From NCBI RefSeq assembly GCF_003696235.1, contig NZ_RFFJ01000037.1, positions 1-38,506 on the forward strand: a DNA stretch of 38,506 nucleotides. The letters are read 5' to 3'. Every line of letters starts with the position of its first letter. Positions within the stretch are counted from its first letter, which is position 1. Source of the stretch: Streptomyces triticirhizae. Its GTDB lineage: Bacteria > Actinomycetota > Actinomycetes > Streptomycetales > Streptomycetaceae. Both the position numbers and the translations under genes were made by a program. Under the pieces are notes generated by a model that saw only the letters and a list, made by a program, of their open reading frames with translations, was not told where the DNA came from and did not search any database. Positions 27,789 through 38,506 of the stretch are shown in pieces.

Positions 27789-29846
27789 TCACCGGGGCAG
27801 CGGCTCCGCCGCCTCCGGGGAGCGGGACTCCCTGGCGCGCAGCCAGGCCGTGGTCTCGGTGGCCGGCATGGCCGCCGAGACCAGCCAGCCCTGGACCGCG
27901 TCGCAGCCCAGGTCGCGCAGCCGTTCCCAGGTCTCGTCGTCCTCGACGCCCTCGGCGACGACCAGCAGGTCGAGCGAGTGCGCCAGGTCGATCGTGCAGC
28001 GCACGATCTCCGCGTCCTCGGCGTCGGCGACCAGGCGCCCGACGAAGGAGCGGTCGATCTTCAACTCGCTGACCGGCAGCCGGCGGAGGTGGACCAGGGA
28101 GGAGTAGCCGGTGCCGAAGTCGTCCAGGGACATCCGCACGCCGTGCCCGGTCAGGGCGGCGAGGGTGTCGGCCGCGTGGCGCGGGTCCTCCAGCATGACG
28201 TGTTCGGTGATCTCCAGTTGGAGCGCGTCGGGCGGGACGCGGTGTCGGGCGAGTCGGGCGGCGACGGCGCCGGCGAAGCCGGGTGAGAGGACGTCGCGTG
28301 GCGAGACGTTGACGGCGACGGGAACGGTGAGCCCGGCCCGGCGCCAGCGGCCGACCTGGCCGAGGGCCGTCTCCAGCACGTACTCGGTGAGTCGGGGCAT
28401 CAGGCCCGACGCCTCGGCGATGGCGATGAACTCGTCGGGGGCGACCCGCCCGCGCTCCGGGTGGTGCCAGCGGACGAGCGCCTCGAGACCGGCGACGGCG
28501 CCGTCGAAGCCGACCTTCGGCTGGTAGTGCAGCTCCACCTCGCCGGCCTCCAGGGCGCGGCGCAGGTCGCCCAACAGGGCGAGCCGGTCGGGGGTGTTGC
28601 CGTCCCTGCTGGCCTCGTAGACCTCGACGCCGGTGCGGTCGCGCTTGGCCAGGTACATGGCGACGTCGGCGCGGCGCAGCAGGCCCTCGGCCTCGGGCGC
28701 GTGTTCGGGGTAGACGGCGACGCCGGCGCTGGCCTCCACGAGCAGGCTGATGCCGTCGAGTTCGAGCGGCGCGTCCAGGGCGCCGATGAGGAGGCGGGCG
28801 GTGCGTTGGGCCGCGGTGGCGGAGCCGGCGTGCGGGAGCAGCACGGCGAACTCGTCGCCGCCGAGGCGGGCGGCCTGGGCGCCGGCCGGGAGCCGGGCCC
28901 GCACCCGGTCGGCGATCAGCACAAGCAACCGGTCCCCCGTGAGATGGCCCAGGGTGTCGTTGACCGATCGGAAGCTGTCGAGGTCGATCAGGATGAGCCC
29001 GACCCGGCGCCGTTCGCCGGCCGCCTCGGCGAGCACCTCTGCCGTGCGGGTCAGCAGCCACTGGCGGTTGGGCAGCCCGGTGAGCGGGTCGAGCAGCTGG
29101 TCCTCGGCGCGCGCGGTGGCCATCCGGAAGGTGGAGTCCACGGCGATCAACGGCACCGCGAAGAGTGGCAGCAGCCCCGGCGCGGTCTCGGCGACGACGG
29201 CCGTCAGCGGGGCGAGGCAGAGCAGGGCGAGCGCGACGACCATCTGACGCGGCCAGGCGAAGCCGCCGAACAGCGAGGCGGCGCCCGGGCGTTGCCCGTT
29301 CAGGCCGTGCAGGGCGCGGCAGACGAGGATCTGGGCGAGGCCGGCCAGGAGCAGTTGGGGCAGCGTCGCTGGGTCCCATTCGCTGGGCTGCCAGGGGCGT
29401 TCGACGCTGGGCGTGGTGCCGAACGAGGCGAGCACCAGGGCGGCGGCTCCGATGCCGTGAACGCCGACGGCGCCGTGCCACAGCGCGGCACGCCCCCAGG
29501 CGGGGCGGGCGGCGGCGACCAGGCCCGCGACGGCGACGACGACCAGCACGGCCGGCAGCCAGCCGTGGACCAGCAGGGCGGAGAGCGCCAGGGCGCAGCC
29601 GGCGCTGCTGCCGCCGTTGAGGCGCCGGTCGGCGAGGGCCAGCTGGGCGGCGACCAGCAGGGCGAGGATGGCGAACCCCCAGCCCACGCGGTCGCCGGGG
29701 AAGAGCCCCCGGCCGTCGTCCAGCGCCGAGGCGACGCCGCCGGCGGTCATCAGCACGGCGGTGCCAACCACGGCGGCGCGGCCCCAGCGGCGCGGCCCGG
29801 GCAGGCCACGCCGCGAGGTCGTTCTCACCCTCGGGGTGGACAGCAT
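27789..29846 (-). CDS. rmdB: Membrane GGDEF-EAL cyclic-di-GMP phosphodiesterase, RmdB-like
   Basis: A 685-residue protein with seven or eight membrane segments in the first 240 residues, then GGDEF and EAL domains. GGDEF is intact (ARLGGDEF, residues 329-333), and the EAL domain has all key motifs: LEALVRW (EAL at 455-457), NVSPRDV, QLEITEH, SLDDFGTGYSSL (near 574), LKIDRSFV and VVAEGVED. It should hydrolyse cyclic di-GMP; the GGDEF half may be regulatory or also active. Composition and position next to ligA match RmdB of Streptomyces coelicolor, a phosphodiesterase that affects aerial development; this match is from memory. GAGAGG lies 7 bases before the ATG. It contrasts with the GGDEF protein at 10004-12943, whose EAL is degenerate. 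Confidence 0.88.
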   Translation of the reverse strand: MLSTPRVRTTSRRGLPGPRRWGRAAVVGTAVLMTAGGVASALDDGRGLFPGDRVGWGFAILALLVAAQLALADRRLNGGSSAGCALALSALLVHGWLPAVLVVVAVAGLVAAARPAWGRAALWHGAVGVHGIGAAALVLASFGTTPSVERPWQPSEWDPATLPQLLLAGLAQILVCRALHGLNGQRPGAASLFGGFAWPRQMVVALALLCLAPLTAVVAETAPGLLPLFAVPLIAVDSTFRMATARAEDQLLDPLTGLPNRQWLLTRTAEVLAEAAGERRRVGLILIDLDSFRSVNDTLGHLTGDRLLVLIADRVRARLPAGAQAARLGGDEFAVLLPHAGSATAAQRTARLLIGALDAPLELDGISLLVEASAGVAVYPEHAPEAEGLLRRADVAMYLAKRDRTGVEVYEASRDGNTPDRLALLGDLRRALEAGEVELHYQPKVGFDGAVAGLEALVRWHHPERGRVAPDEFIAIAEASGLMPRLTEYVLETALGQVGRWRRAGLTVPVAVNVSPRDVLSPGFAGAVAARLARHRVPPDALQLEITEHVMLEDPRHAADTLAALTGHGVRMSLDDFGTGYSSLVHLRRLPVSELKIDRSFVGRLVADAEDAEIVRCTIDLAHSLDLLVVAEGVEDDETWERLRDLGCDAVQGWLVSAAMPATETTAWLRARESRSPEAAEPLPR

Positions 29847-30062
29847 GGCGGGAACCTCTCACGACGGCTCGACCCGCTCGCCGATGGGACGGGCGGACGG
29901 GTCCTGCCCACCCTAGGCGGCCAACGGCCGTCGGCGGCAGGGAACTTGACGGGTTGCCGAAAGCGACCCGGCGCGTTCTAGTCCCCTGGTATATGCCGCG
30001 CGCCGGGGTGGTACATGCTTGCTCCGGGCTCCCGATCGCGCGCCACCGCGTGCGCCCCGCCG
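29847..30062. other. Region between ligA and the rmdB-like gene
   Basis: 216 bases without a gene. On the minus strand, TAGAAC and TAGGGT are weak -10 candidates for the rmdB-like gene, but no matching -35 is visible. No clear terminator for ligA was found. Confidence 0.4.
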
Positions 30063-32432
<2,370 letters not shown>

Positions 32433-33458
32433 TCACTCAGGGTTGTCCGCGAGGGATCTCGCCGCCCGGACGCAGTGCGCCAACGCGGCCCGCGCGTACG
32501 CCGGGGAGGCGCCCGCGAGCCCGCAGGACGGGGTGACCACGACGGACTCCGCGAGGAGCCCGGGCGACAGCCCCAGCCTGCGCCAAAGCGACCTGACGGG
32601 AGTGACAGTACCGGCCGGGTCTGACAATTCACCGAGGGCGACGCCCGCCCCCGGCAACACCCCGGCGAACAGCGCGACTCCGCCCTCCACCGCCTCCCCG
32701 ACCGCCTCGTCGTCACGTTCGGTGAGCAGGCTCAGATCGCAGGAGACCGCCCGCGCGCCCGCCCGGCGCAGCAGCGCGAACGGGACCCCGGGCGCGCAGC
32801 AGTGCACCACCGTCGGCGCCTCGCCCGCGACCTCGACCAGGCCGCGCAGCGTCTCCTCCGCCACCGCCCGGTCCACCGCGCGGTGGGTGCGGTAGCCGCT
32901 GGCGGTGCGCACCCGCCCGGTCAACACCGCGGGCAGCGACGGCTCGTCGAACTGCGTGACCACCGTCGCCCCCGGCACCCGCCGCCGCAGCTCGGCCAGG
33001 TGCTCGCGCAGCCCCTCGGCCAGCGACTGGGCCAGGTCCCGACAGGCACCCGGATCGCCCAGCATCGCCTCGCCGTTGCGCCGCTCCAGCGCGGCGGCCA
33101 ACGACCAGGGGCCCACCACCGCGACCTTGAGCACCCCATCGAAGCCCTGGGTGAACTCCTCGATCGCGTCCAGGTCCTCGCGCAGCCAGGCCCGGGCCCG
33201 CCGGGTGTCCCGTCCCGGCCGGTCCCCGATCCGCCAACCGCTCGGCTCCAGCCGGGCGTACAGCTCGGCGAGCAGCCCCGTGGTGCGCCCCACCATGTCG
33301 GCGCCGGGGCCGCGTGCCGGCAGCTCCGGCAGGAACAGCAACGACTCCAGCTCCCCGGCGACCGTCCTGGCCGCCTCCCTGGCGTCCTCGCCCGGCATCG
33401 ACCCGACCCCGGTGGCCGCCGCCTCGCCCCAGGGAAACGCCCGCGTGTTCTCGGTCAC
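32433..33458 (-). CDS. MetE-like methionine synthase (vitamin B12-independent, short form)
   Basis: A 341-residue protein of the UROD/MetE barrel superfamily, corresponding to the C-terminal catalytic half of MetE. Candidate zinc ligands are His219 and Cys221 in VVHCCAPG and Cys312 in VVTPSCGLAG, matching the H-x-C...C pattern of MetE. The start GVGSMPGEDAREAARTVAGE and the QFDEPSLPAVL segment are typical. Short actinobacterial forms are annotated as methionine synthase, but the methyl donor has not been proven to my knowledge. The GTG start follows an 18-bp tandem repeat, and ligA starts 15 bases after its stop. Confidence 0.85.
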   Translation of the reverse strand: MTENTRAFPWGEAAATGVGSMPGEDAREAARTVAGELESLLFLPELPARGPGADMVGRTTGLLAELYARLEPSGWRIGDRPGRDTRRARAWLREDLDAIEEFTQGFDGVLKVAVVGPWSLAAALERRNGEAMLGDPGACRDLAQSLAEGLREHLAELRRRVPGATVVTQFDEPSLPAVLTGRVRTASGYRTHRAVDRAVAEETLRGLVEVAGEAPTVVHCCAPGVPFALLRRAGARAVSCDLSLLTERDDEAVGEAVEGGVALFAGVLPGAGVALGELSDPAGTVTPVRSLWRRLGLSPGLLAESVVVTPSCGLAGASPAYARAALAHCVRAARSLADNPE

Positions 33459-33464
33459 TCCGCC

Positions 33465-33505
33465 AACTCCGTCACCTCGGTCAACTCCGTCACGTCCGTC
33501 ACTCC
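33465..33505. repeat. 18-bp tandem repeat before the MetE-like gene
   Basis: AACTCCGTCACCTCGGTC (33465-33482) and AACTCCGTCACGTCCGTC (33483-33500) are adjacent, with a partial third unit after them. It fills the leader of the MetE-like gene. Confidence 0.75.
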
Positions 33506-33543
33506 GTCCCCGTCGCCCCGGAGCCGCTCACCGCGCCCACGGC

Positions 33544-33576
33544 ATTCACCGGGTTCACGGCGTTCACGGCGTTCAA
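33544..33576. repeat. 9-bp tandem repeat running into the SDR stop codon
   Basis: ATTCACCGG, GTTCACGGC (33553-33561), GTTCACGGC (33562-33570) and a partial GTTCAA follow each other. The SDR stop codon (33575-33573) lies in the last unit. Confidence 0.75.
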
Positions 33577-34262
33577 CCGACCGGCCGGACCTGGAGGTCG
33601 GTGACCTCGGCGTCGCGCGGCAGGTCGAGCGCGAGCAGCACGGTCGCGGCCACCGACTCGGGCGACATCCAGCGCTCCGGGTCGTAGTCGCGGCCCTCCT
33701 GCCGGTGCACCTTCCGCTGCATGGGCGTCGCGGTGCGGCCCGGATAGACGGTGGTCACCCCGACGCCGTTCGCCCGTTCCTCCCCGCGCAGCGCGTCCGC
33801 CAGCGCGCGCAGCCCGTGCTTGCTGGCCGCGTACGCGCCCCAGCGCGGGTTGGCGCTCAGCCCGGCGCCCGAGTTGACGAACACCACCCGGCCCTTGGCG
33901 ACCCGCAGCTGGGGCAGCAGCAGCCGGGTCAGCTCGGCGGGGGCGACCAGGTTGGCCGCGAGCACCGACTGCCACACCTTCGGGGTCAGCTCGCCGATCT
34001 CGGCCAACTCCACGACGCCGGCGCAGTGCACCAGGCCGTCGATCCGGTCGGGCGGCGCCTGGTGGCCCAGCGCCCAGGAGAGGCGCTCGGGCTCGGCGAG
34101 GTCGCCCACCAGCGTGCGCGCGCCCTCGAAACGCTCCCGAAGCTCCTTCGCGCGCCCCGCGTCGCGCGCCCAGAGCCACAACTCGTCCCCGCGCGCCAGC
34201 AGTTCCCGCGCCAGGGCGGCGCCGATGCCGGAGCCCGCCCCTGTGATCACATGTGTCGCCAT
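33573..34262 (-). CDS. Short-chain dehydrogenase/reductase
   Basis: A 229-residue classical SDR: cofactor motif ITGAGSGIGAALA at residues 5-17, HCAGVVELAEIG in place of the NNAG strand, the catalytic serine in VFVNSGAG, and Tyr/Lys in YAASKHGLRALADALRGEE, then VYPGRTATPMQ. The ATG at 34262 begins with the family strand MATHVITG. It is divergent from the nitrilase-like gene with only 43 bases between the start codons, so their promoters must overlap. It may be the first gene of a run with the MetE-like gene and ligA, although the repeat-filled gap of 114 bases leaves this open. The substrate is unknown. Confidence 0.9.
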   Translation of the reverse strand: MATHVITGAGSGIGAALARELLARGDELWLWARDAGRAKELRERFEGARTLVGDLAEPERLSWALGHQAPPDRIDGLVHCAGVVELAEIGELTPKVWQSVLAANLVAPAELTRLLLPQLRVAKGRVVFVNSGAGLSANPRWGAYAASKHGLRALADALRGEERANGVGVTTVYPGRTATPMQRKVHRQEGRDYDPERWMSPESVAATVLLALDLPRDAEVTDLQVRPVG

Positions 34263-34305
34263 AGCACCATGGTCCCCCAGGGCCGTCGAGGGAAGGACCC
34301 ACCCC

Positions 34306-35112
34306 ATGCGCATCGCGCTCAGCCAGCTGGCCGCCGGAGTCTCCCCGGGGGAGAACCTGCGCGCCCTCGTCGACCAGACGGAGCGGGCCGCCCGCCGGGG
34401 CGCGGAGCTGGTGGTCTTCCCCGAGGCGGCGATGGCGCGGTTCGGCGTGCCGCTGGCGCCGCTGGCGGAGCCGCTGGACGGGCCCTGGGCCAACGGGGTC
34501 CGCGAGGTCGCGGAACGGACCGGAACGCTGGTGGTGGCCGGCATGTTCACCCCGAACGAGGACGGCCGGGTGCGGAACACCCTGCTGATCACCGGCCGGG
34601 GCGTGGACACCCACTACGACAAGATCCACCTCTTCGACGCGTTCGACTTCGCCGAGTCGGCGACGGTGGCCCCCGGCGACCGCGTGGTGACCGCCCAGCC
34701 CGAGGGCGCGTCCGGGCTGACGCTGGGCTTCGCGACCTGCTACGACGTGCGCTTCCCCGACCTGTTCGGGGCGTTGGCCGACCGGGGCGCGCGGCTGGTG
34801 GTGCTGCCCGCCTCCTGGGGCGCGGGCCCGGGGAAGGTCGCGCAGTGGGAGGTGCTGGTGCGGGCCAGGGCGCTGGACAGCACGTGTTGGGTGCTGGCCG
34901 CCGGCCAGGCCGACCCGGCGACGGTCGGCGAACCGCCGGCGACCAGGGCGCCGACCGGCGTCGGCCACAGCATGGTGGTCTCGCCGCTGGGCGAGGTGAC
35001 CGCGCGGCTGGCCGGGGAACCGGGGCTGTTGCTGTCCGACGTGGACCCGGCCGCCGTCGACGAGGCCAGGCGCACCGTCCCGGTCCTGGCCAACCGGGTG
35101 CGGGTGCGCTGA
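34306..35112 (+). CDS. Carbon-nitrogen hydrolase (nitrilase superfamily, omega-amidase-like)
   Basis: A 268-residue nitrilase-superfamily amidase with the full catalytic triad: Glu40 in VVFPEAAM, Lys106 in HYDKIHLFD and Cys145 in TCYDVRFPDL. The motifs and length fit the Nit/omega-amidase branch, which removes the amide from alpha-ketoglutaramate-like or deaminated-glutathione substrates; the exact substrate is inference. GGAAGGA lies 9 bases before the ATG. It is divergent from the SDR and convergent with mnmA, with only 13 bases between the two stop codons and no hairpin in between. Confidence 0.92.
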   Translation: MRIALSQLAAGVSPGENLRALVDQTERAARRGAELVVFPEAAMARFGVPLAPLAEPLDGPWANGVREVAERTGTLVVAGMFTPNEDGRVRNTLLITGRGVDTHYDKIHLFDAFDFAESATVAPGDRVVTAQPEGASGLTLGFATCYDVRFPDLFGALADRGARLVVLPASWGAGPGKVAQWEVLVRARALDSTCWVLAAGQADPATVGEPPATRAPTGVGHSMVVSPLGEVTARLAGEPGLLLSDVDPAAVDEARRTVPVLANRVRVR

Positions 35113-35125
35113 GGCCGATCGGCGG

Positions 35126-36310
35126 TCAGGCCCCCGCGCGGCCGGCGGCGCGCGTCGCGCTCGTCGTGCGCGCGATCGTCGCCGAGCCGACGACGCGGGT
35201 GCCGTCGTAGAGAACGACCGCCTGCCCGGGGGCGACGCCGCGCACCGGGGCGTCGAACGTGACCCGCAGCTCGCCGTCCACCACCTCTGCCGTGACGGGG
35301 GTCTCCGCGCCGTGCGCCCGGAGCTGGGCGGTGTAACGGCCGGCCCCGTCCGGCGCGGTGCCGCCGCACCAGCGCGGGCGGATCGCGGTCAGCTCGGCGA
35401 TGTCGAGCGCCTCGGCCGGGCCGACCGTGACCGTGTTGTCGACGGGCGAGATGTCCAGCACATAGCGCGGCTTGCCGTCCGGCGCCGGGTGCCCGATGCG
35501 CAGCCCGCGCCGCTGGCCGATCGTGAAGCCGTGCGCGCCCTGGTGGGTGCCGATCCTGGTGCCGTCCTGGTCGAGGATGTCGCCCTCGGCCGCGCCGAGG
35601 TGGCGGGCCAGGAAGCCCTGGGTGTCGCCGTCGGCGATGAAGCAGATGTCGTGGCTGTCGGGCTTGCGCGCCACCGCCAGGCCCCGGCGTTCGGCCTCGG
35701 CCCGCACCTCGTCCTTGGTGGCCTCGGTGTCGCCCAACGGGAAGAGCGCGTGGGCCAGTTGCCGGTCGTCGAGCACGCCCAGCACATAGCTCTGGTCCTT
35801 CGCCGCGTCGCTCGCCCGGTGCAGCTCGCGGCGGCCGTCGGCGGCGACCCGCACGCTGGCGTAGTGGCCGGTGCAGACCGCGTCGAAACCCAGCGCCAGC
35901 GCCCGGTCCAGCAGCGCGGCGAACTTGATCTTCTCGTTGCAGCGCAGGCAGGGGTTGGGGGTGCGGCCGGCCCGGTACTCGTCGATGAAGTCGTCGACGA
36001 CGTCGGCGCGGAAGCGTTCCGCCAGGTCCCACACGTAGAAGGGGATGCCGATCACGTCGGCGGCCCTGCGGGCGTCCCGGGAGTCCTCGATCGTGCAGCA
36101 GCCGCGCGCGCCGGTGCGGAAGGACTGCGGGTTGGCGGAGAGGGCGAGGTGGACGCCGGTCACCTCGTGTCCGGCCTCGACCGCGCGGGCGGCGGCGACC
36201 GCCGAGTCCACGCCGCCGGACATGGCGGCCAGCACCCGCGGTCGGGAACCCGTGCGGGGGCCGGTGGGGGCACCGGGGAAGGCGTCGGAGGCACCGGGAA
36301 AGTCACTCAT
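35126..36310 (-). CDS. mnmA: tRNA-specific 2-thiouridylase
   Basis: MnmA adds sulfur to U34 in the anticodon of Lys, Glu and Gln tRNAs using ATP and a sulfur donor. The 394-residue protein has an N-terminal extension of about 25 residues, the PP-loop SGGVDS at 31-36, [13 protein letters not shown] with Cys121 and Cys124, the second catalytic cysteine in SHDICFI, and the C-terminal barrel. The C-x-x-C form at 121-124, in place of the Asp-x-x-Cys of E. coli, is of interest because three cysteines could hold an iron-sulfur cluster. The ATG at 36310 is 40 bases after the cysteine desulfurase stop; the ribosome binding site is weak. The pair makes a sulfur relay. Confidence 0.95.
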   Translation of the reverse strand: MSDFPGASDAFPGAPTGPRTGSRPRVLAAMSGGVDSAVAAARAVEAGHEVTGVHLALSANPQSFRTGARGCCTIEDSRDARRAADVIGIPFYVWDLAERFRADVVDDFIDEYRAGRTPNPCLRCNEKIKFAALLDRALALGFDAVCTGHYASVRVAADGRRELHRASDAAKDQSYVLGVLDDRQLAHALFPLGDTEATKDEVRAEAERRGLAVARKPDSHDICFIADGDTQGFLARHLGAAEGDILDQDGTRIGTHQGAHGFTIGQRRGLRIGHPAPDGKPRYVLDISPVDNTVTVGPAEALDIAELTAIRPRWCGGTAPDGAGRYTAQLRAHGAETPVTAEVVDGELRVTFDAPVRGVAPGQAVVLYDGTRVVGSATIARTTSATRAAGRAGA

Positions 36311-36350
36311 AGCCCGTCCAGGGTACGGCCCCGGCCGCCCGGCGCCTCGC

Positions 36351-37520
36351 TCAGCTGAGCCCGGCGGCCCTGGCCCGCTCGACGGCCGGGCCGATCGCCG
36401 TCGCCAGGGCCTCGACGTCGGCCGCGGTCGAGGTGTGCCCGAGGCTGAAGCGCAGGGTGCCCCTGGCCAGTTCGGGGTCGGCGCCCGCGGCCAGCAGCAC
36501 ATGGCTGGGCTGCGCGATGCCGGCGGTGCAGGCGGAGCCGGTCGAGCACTCGATGCCCTGGGCGTCCAGGAGCAGCAGCAGCGAGTCGCCCTCGCAGCCG
36601 GGGAACGCGAAGTGCGCGTTGGCGGGCAGCCGGCCCGCCGGGTCGGGGTCGCCGCTGAACACCGCGTCGGGAACGGCCGAACGCACGCGAGCGACCAGCT
36701 CGTCGCGCAGGGCGCCGATCCGCCGGGCGAACTCGGGCTGCCCGGCCACGGTCAGCCGCGCGGCGGTGGCGAACGCGGCGATCGCCGGCACGTCCAGCGT
36801 CCCGGACCGCACGTCCCGCTCCTGGCCGCCGCCGTGCAGGACGGGAACGGGGCTGGCGTCCCGGGAGAGCAGCAGCGCGCCGACGCCGAGCGGGCCGCCG
36901 ATCTTGTGGCCGGAGACGGTGAGCGCGGTCAGGCCCGACGCGGCGAAGTCGACCGGCAGCTGGCCGACGGCCTGCACCGCGTCGGCGTGCAGCGGAACGC
37001 CGAACTCGGCGGCGACCGCGCTCAGTTCCTCGATCGGCTGGATCGTCCCGATCTCGTTGTTGGCCCACATCACGGTGGCCATGGCCACCTCGTCGGGGGC
37101 GCGTTCGATGGCGGCGCGCAACCCCTCGGGGTGCACCCGGCCCAGCGCGTCGACGGGAAGCCAGTCCACGACCGCGCCCTGGTGGTCGGCGAGCCAGTGG
37201 ACCACGTCGAGCACCGCGTGGTGCTCCACCGGGCTGGCCAGCAGCCGCCGGCGGCGCGGGTCGGCGGCGACCCGGGACCAGTAGAGGCCCTTGACGGCAA
37301 GGTTGTCCGCCTCGGTGCCACCCGAGGTGAACACGACCTCGCTGGGGCGCGCGCCCAGCGCGGCCGCCAGCTCCTCCCTGCCCTCCTCCACGGTGCGCCG
37401 GGCCCGGCGGCCGGACGCGTGCAGCGCGGAGGCGTTGCCGGTGCGGCCGAGCTGGGCGGTCATCACCTCCCGCGCCTCGGGCAGCATGGGCGTGGTGGCG
37501 GCGTGGTCGAGGTAGGGCAT
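36351..37520 (-). CDS. Cysteine desulfurase (NifS/IscS family)
   Basis: A 389-residue PLP enzyme that takes sulfur from cysteine as a persulfide and passes it on, here most likely to MnmA just downstream. Motifs are [48 protein letters not shown], the PLP lysine Lys206 in [12 protein letters not shown], and the sulfur-carrying Cys331 in [11 protein letters not shown], with a short loop as in group I enzymes. No ribosome binding site precedes the ATG; TAGAAT ten bases upstream may be a -10 giving a very short or absent leader. It is divergent from the amidase gene. Confidence 0.95.
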   Translation of the reverse strand: MPYLDHAATTPMLPEAREVMTAQLGRTGNASALHASGRRARRTVEEGREELAAALGARPSEVVFTSGGTEADNLAVKGLYWSRVAADPRRRRLLASPVEHHAVLDVVHWLADHQGAVVDWLPVDALGRVHPEGLRAAIERAPDEVAMATVMWANNEIGTIQPIEELSAVAAEFGVPLHADAVQAVGQLPVDFAASGLTALTVSGHKIGGPLGVGALLLSRDASPVPVLHGGGQERDVRSGTLDVPAIAAFATAARLTVAGQPEFARRIGALRDELVARVRSAVPDAVFSGDPDPAGRLPANAHFAFPGCEGDSLLLLLDAQGIECSTGSACTAGIAQPSHVLLAAGADPELARGTLRFSLGHTSTAADVEALATAIGPAVERARAAGLS

Positions 37521-37530
37521 GGTGACGCCG

Positions 37531-37536
37531 ATTCTA
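37531..37536 (-). promoter_or_regulatory. Candidate -10 of the cysteine desulfurase gene
   Basis: TAGAAT (37536-37531) is a good -10 match and ends ten bases before the ATG. The -35 region is GC-rich without a match. The leader would be at most about four bases. Confidence 0.45.
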
Positions 37537-37600
37537 GGAGTCGGCCGGGGGATGGCCGGACGGCGGGACGCCTGGTGAGACGACGCACGCCAGGTGGTAC

Positions 37601-37626
37601 GGAACCCGCCGCGCGCACCGGCCGTT
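37601..37626 (+). promoter_or_regulatory. Candidate ECF-sigma promoter of the amidase gene
   Basis: GGAAC (37601-37605), 18 bases, GTT (37624-37626) resembles the SigR/SigE type of Streptomyces promoters. It lies 60 bases before the ATG. With such short motifs the match may be chance. Confidence 0.3.
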
Positions 37627-37686
37627 CTTCGAACCGTGAGGCGCCGGTGGTGGGCAGGTGGGGCGCCGGAGGGGAACGAGGAGACC

Positions 37687-38358
37687 ATGGGTGAACACGC
37701 GGCCCGCGAGCCCGAGTCGTCGCCCCCGGGGCGCTCCGGCCTGCCGCGCAGGGCGCTGCTGTTGGGCGGAACGGCGGGCGTCCTGGGCGTCGCCGGGTAT
37801 GCCGGGCGGGAGCAACTCAGCTCCTGGTGGTGGCGGTACTCGGGGGCCAACGTGCCCCGGGTCGAGGGTGAGGTGGATCACCCGGGAGCGGAGTGGATAC
37901 CGGCCGACCCGGCCAACTACCGCAGGGCCAACCGCCCCCGGGACTACACGGTGGACCGGGTCGTGATCCACATGCCGGAGGCGACCTACCCGATCACGCT
38001 CCGCGTCTTCCAGGACCCCTCGCACGGCGCGGCGACCCACTATGTGATCCGCTCCTCCGACGGCCATGTCGCCCAGCTGGCCCGGGAGTTGGACGTCGCG
38101 TACCACGCGGGGCACCGGGGCTTCAACGAGCGCAGCATCGGCATCGAGCACGAGGGCTGGGCGGACCGGCCGGAGTATCTGACGGACGCGCTCTACGAGT
38201 CCTCGGCCCGGCTGGTCGCGGGAATCTGCGCGCGGCACGAGATCCCCATCGACCGCGAGCACATCGTCGGCCACAACGAGGTCCCCGAGGTGGTCCGCGT
38301 CTGCCCCGGCCCCCACTGGGACTGGGACCGCTATCTGACGATGGTCGCGGAGGCCTAG
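37687..38358 (+). CDS. Exported N-acetylmuramoyl-L-alanine amidase (Amidase_2), Tat-type signal
   Basis: A 223-residue peptidoglycan amidase that cleaves between muramic acid and L-alanine. The N-terminus has a twin-arginine signal ([20 protein letters not shown]), so it is probably a Tat substrate. The Amidase_2 fold is shown by [20 protein letters not shown] with a zinc histidine, [47 protein letters not shown] and [11 protein letters not shown] with the last zinc histidine. No cell-wall-binding repeats are present. The ATG at 37687 follows GAGGAG. It is divergent from the cysteine desulfurase. Confidence 0.93.
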   Translation: MGEHAAREPESSPPGRSGLPRRALLLGGTAGVLGVAGYAGREQLSSWWWRYSGANVPRVEGEVDHPGAEWIPADPANYRRANRPRDYTVDRVVIHMPEATYPITLRVFQDPSHGAATHYVIRSSDGHVAQLARELDVAYHAGHRGFNERSIGIEHEGWADRPEYLTDALYESSARLVAGICARHEIPIDREHIVGHNEVPEVVRVCPGPHWDWDRYLTMVAEA

Positions 38359-38395
38359 CCGGCCGGAACCGGGGGCCTTGCCGGCCGGAACGGGA

Positions 38396-38418
38396 GGCCG
38401 CGCCCGGCGGGCGCGGCC
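38396..38418 (+). terminator. Terminator of the amidase gene
   Basis: A perfect 10-bp stem (38396-38405 with 38409-38418) with a 3-base loop, 37 bases after the stop. A second 8-bp stem follows at 38434-38456. Confidence 0.75.
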
Positions 38419-38433
38419 CGGGCGCGACGCCGT

Positions 38434-38456
38434 GCCGTGCCCGGGCCCGGCACGGC
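38434..38456. terminator. Second hairpin near the right edge
   Basis: GCCGTGCC and GGCACGGC form an 8-bp stem around a 7-base centre. It may back up the amidase terminator or serve a gene entering from beyond the right edge. Confidence 0.5.
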
Positions 38457-38506
38457 CGGAGCAGCCCCTGCGCGGGGCCAGACGAACACGTCGCGGCGCC
38501 CTGGCG

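Noticed and set aside
33459..33580. CRISPR-like repeats
   Set aside because: Units are adjacent without spacers and only 9 or 18 bases long, so they are simple tandem repeats.
37521..37686. Cyclic-di-AMP (ydaO-type) riboswitch before the amidase
   Set aside because: Cell-wall hydrolase genes can carry one, but I could not find its conserved core, and the region is too short after the likely promoter.

Overview
The window is very GC-rich DNA with dense genes, strong third-position GC bias, frequent GTG starts and purine-rich ribosome binding sites. Its gene set and order match the Streptomyces chromosome core: ilvB-ilvN-ilvC beside serA, gatC-gatA-small gene-gatB, ligA beside a GGDEF/EAL gene, and mnmA beside a cysteine desulfurase. 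I see no rRNA, tRNA, CRISPR array or insertion sequence. A Streptomyces or closely related actinomycete is the best reading.

Left part (1-4260). The end of a PucR-type regulator enters from the left edge. A gene-free stretch of about 695 bases leads to a secreted family 6 glycoside hydrolase with a perfect CebR-type operator at its promoter. A probable two-gene operon follows: a short-chain dehydrogenase and a zinc alcohol dehydrogenase. A 16-bp perfect hairpin closes this part against the convergent serA.

Amino-acid part (4301-10007, minus strand). ilvB, ilvN and ilvC encode branched-chain amino-acid synthesis, and serA (serine synthesis) follows behind a strong hairpin. Upstream of ilvB lies a complete attenuator: a consensus-like promoter, a 13-codon leader peptide containing Ile-Leu-Val-Leu, competing stems and a U-tailed terminator. 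The leader peptide appears to be leaderless.

Signalling and redox part (10004-16548). A polytopic membrane PAS-GGDEF protein with an eroded EAL domain has a BldD-like box upstream. It is followed by a D-2-hydroxyacid dehydrogenase, a divergent aldo/keto reductase and a lipoprotein of the soluble glucose/sorbosone dehydrogenase fold.

Regulator part (16633-23486, minus strand). Two copies of one module lie in tandem: a small arginine-rich helical protein followed by a large LuxR-family ATPase regulator (LAL type). The two regulators are 1001 and 1000 residues long and share a precisely spaced promoter-like block next to their start codons. This is the least explained part of the window.

Right part (23734-38506). 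The gatCAB amidotransferase operon carries an embedded 75-residue conserved gene. Then come an RmdB-like c-di-GMP enzyme, ligA with a charged 60-residue tail, a MetE-like methionine synthase, a short-chain dehydrogenase, a divergent nitrilase-family hydrolase, mnmA with its cysteine desulfurase (tRNA thiolation), and a Tat-type N-acetylmuramoyl-alanine amidase. Several short tandem repeats sit in the spaces between genes, two of them running into stop codons.
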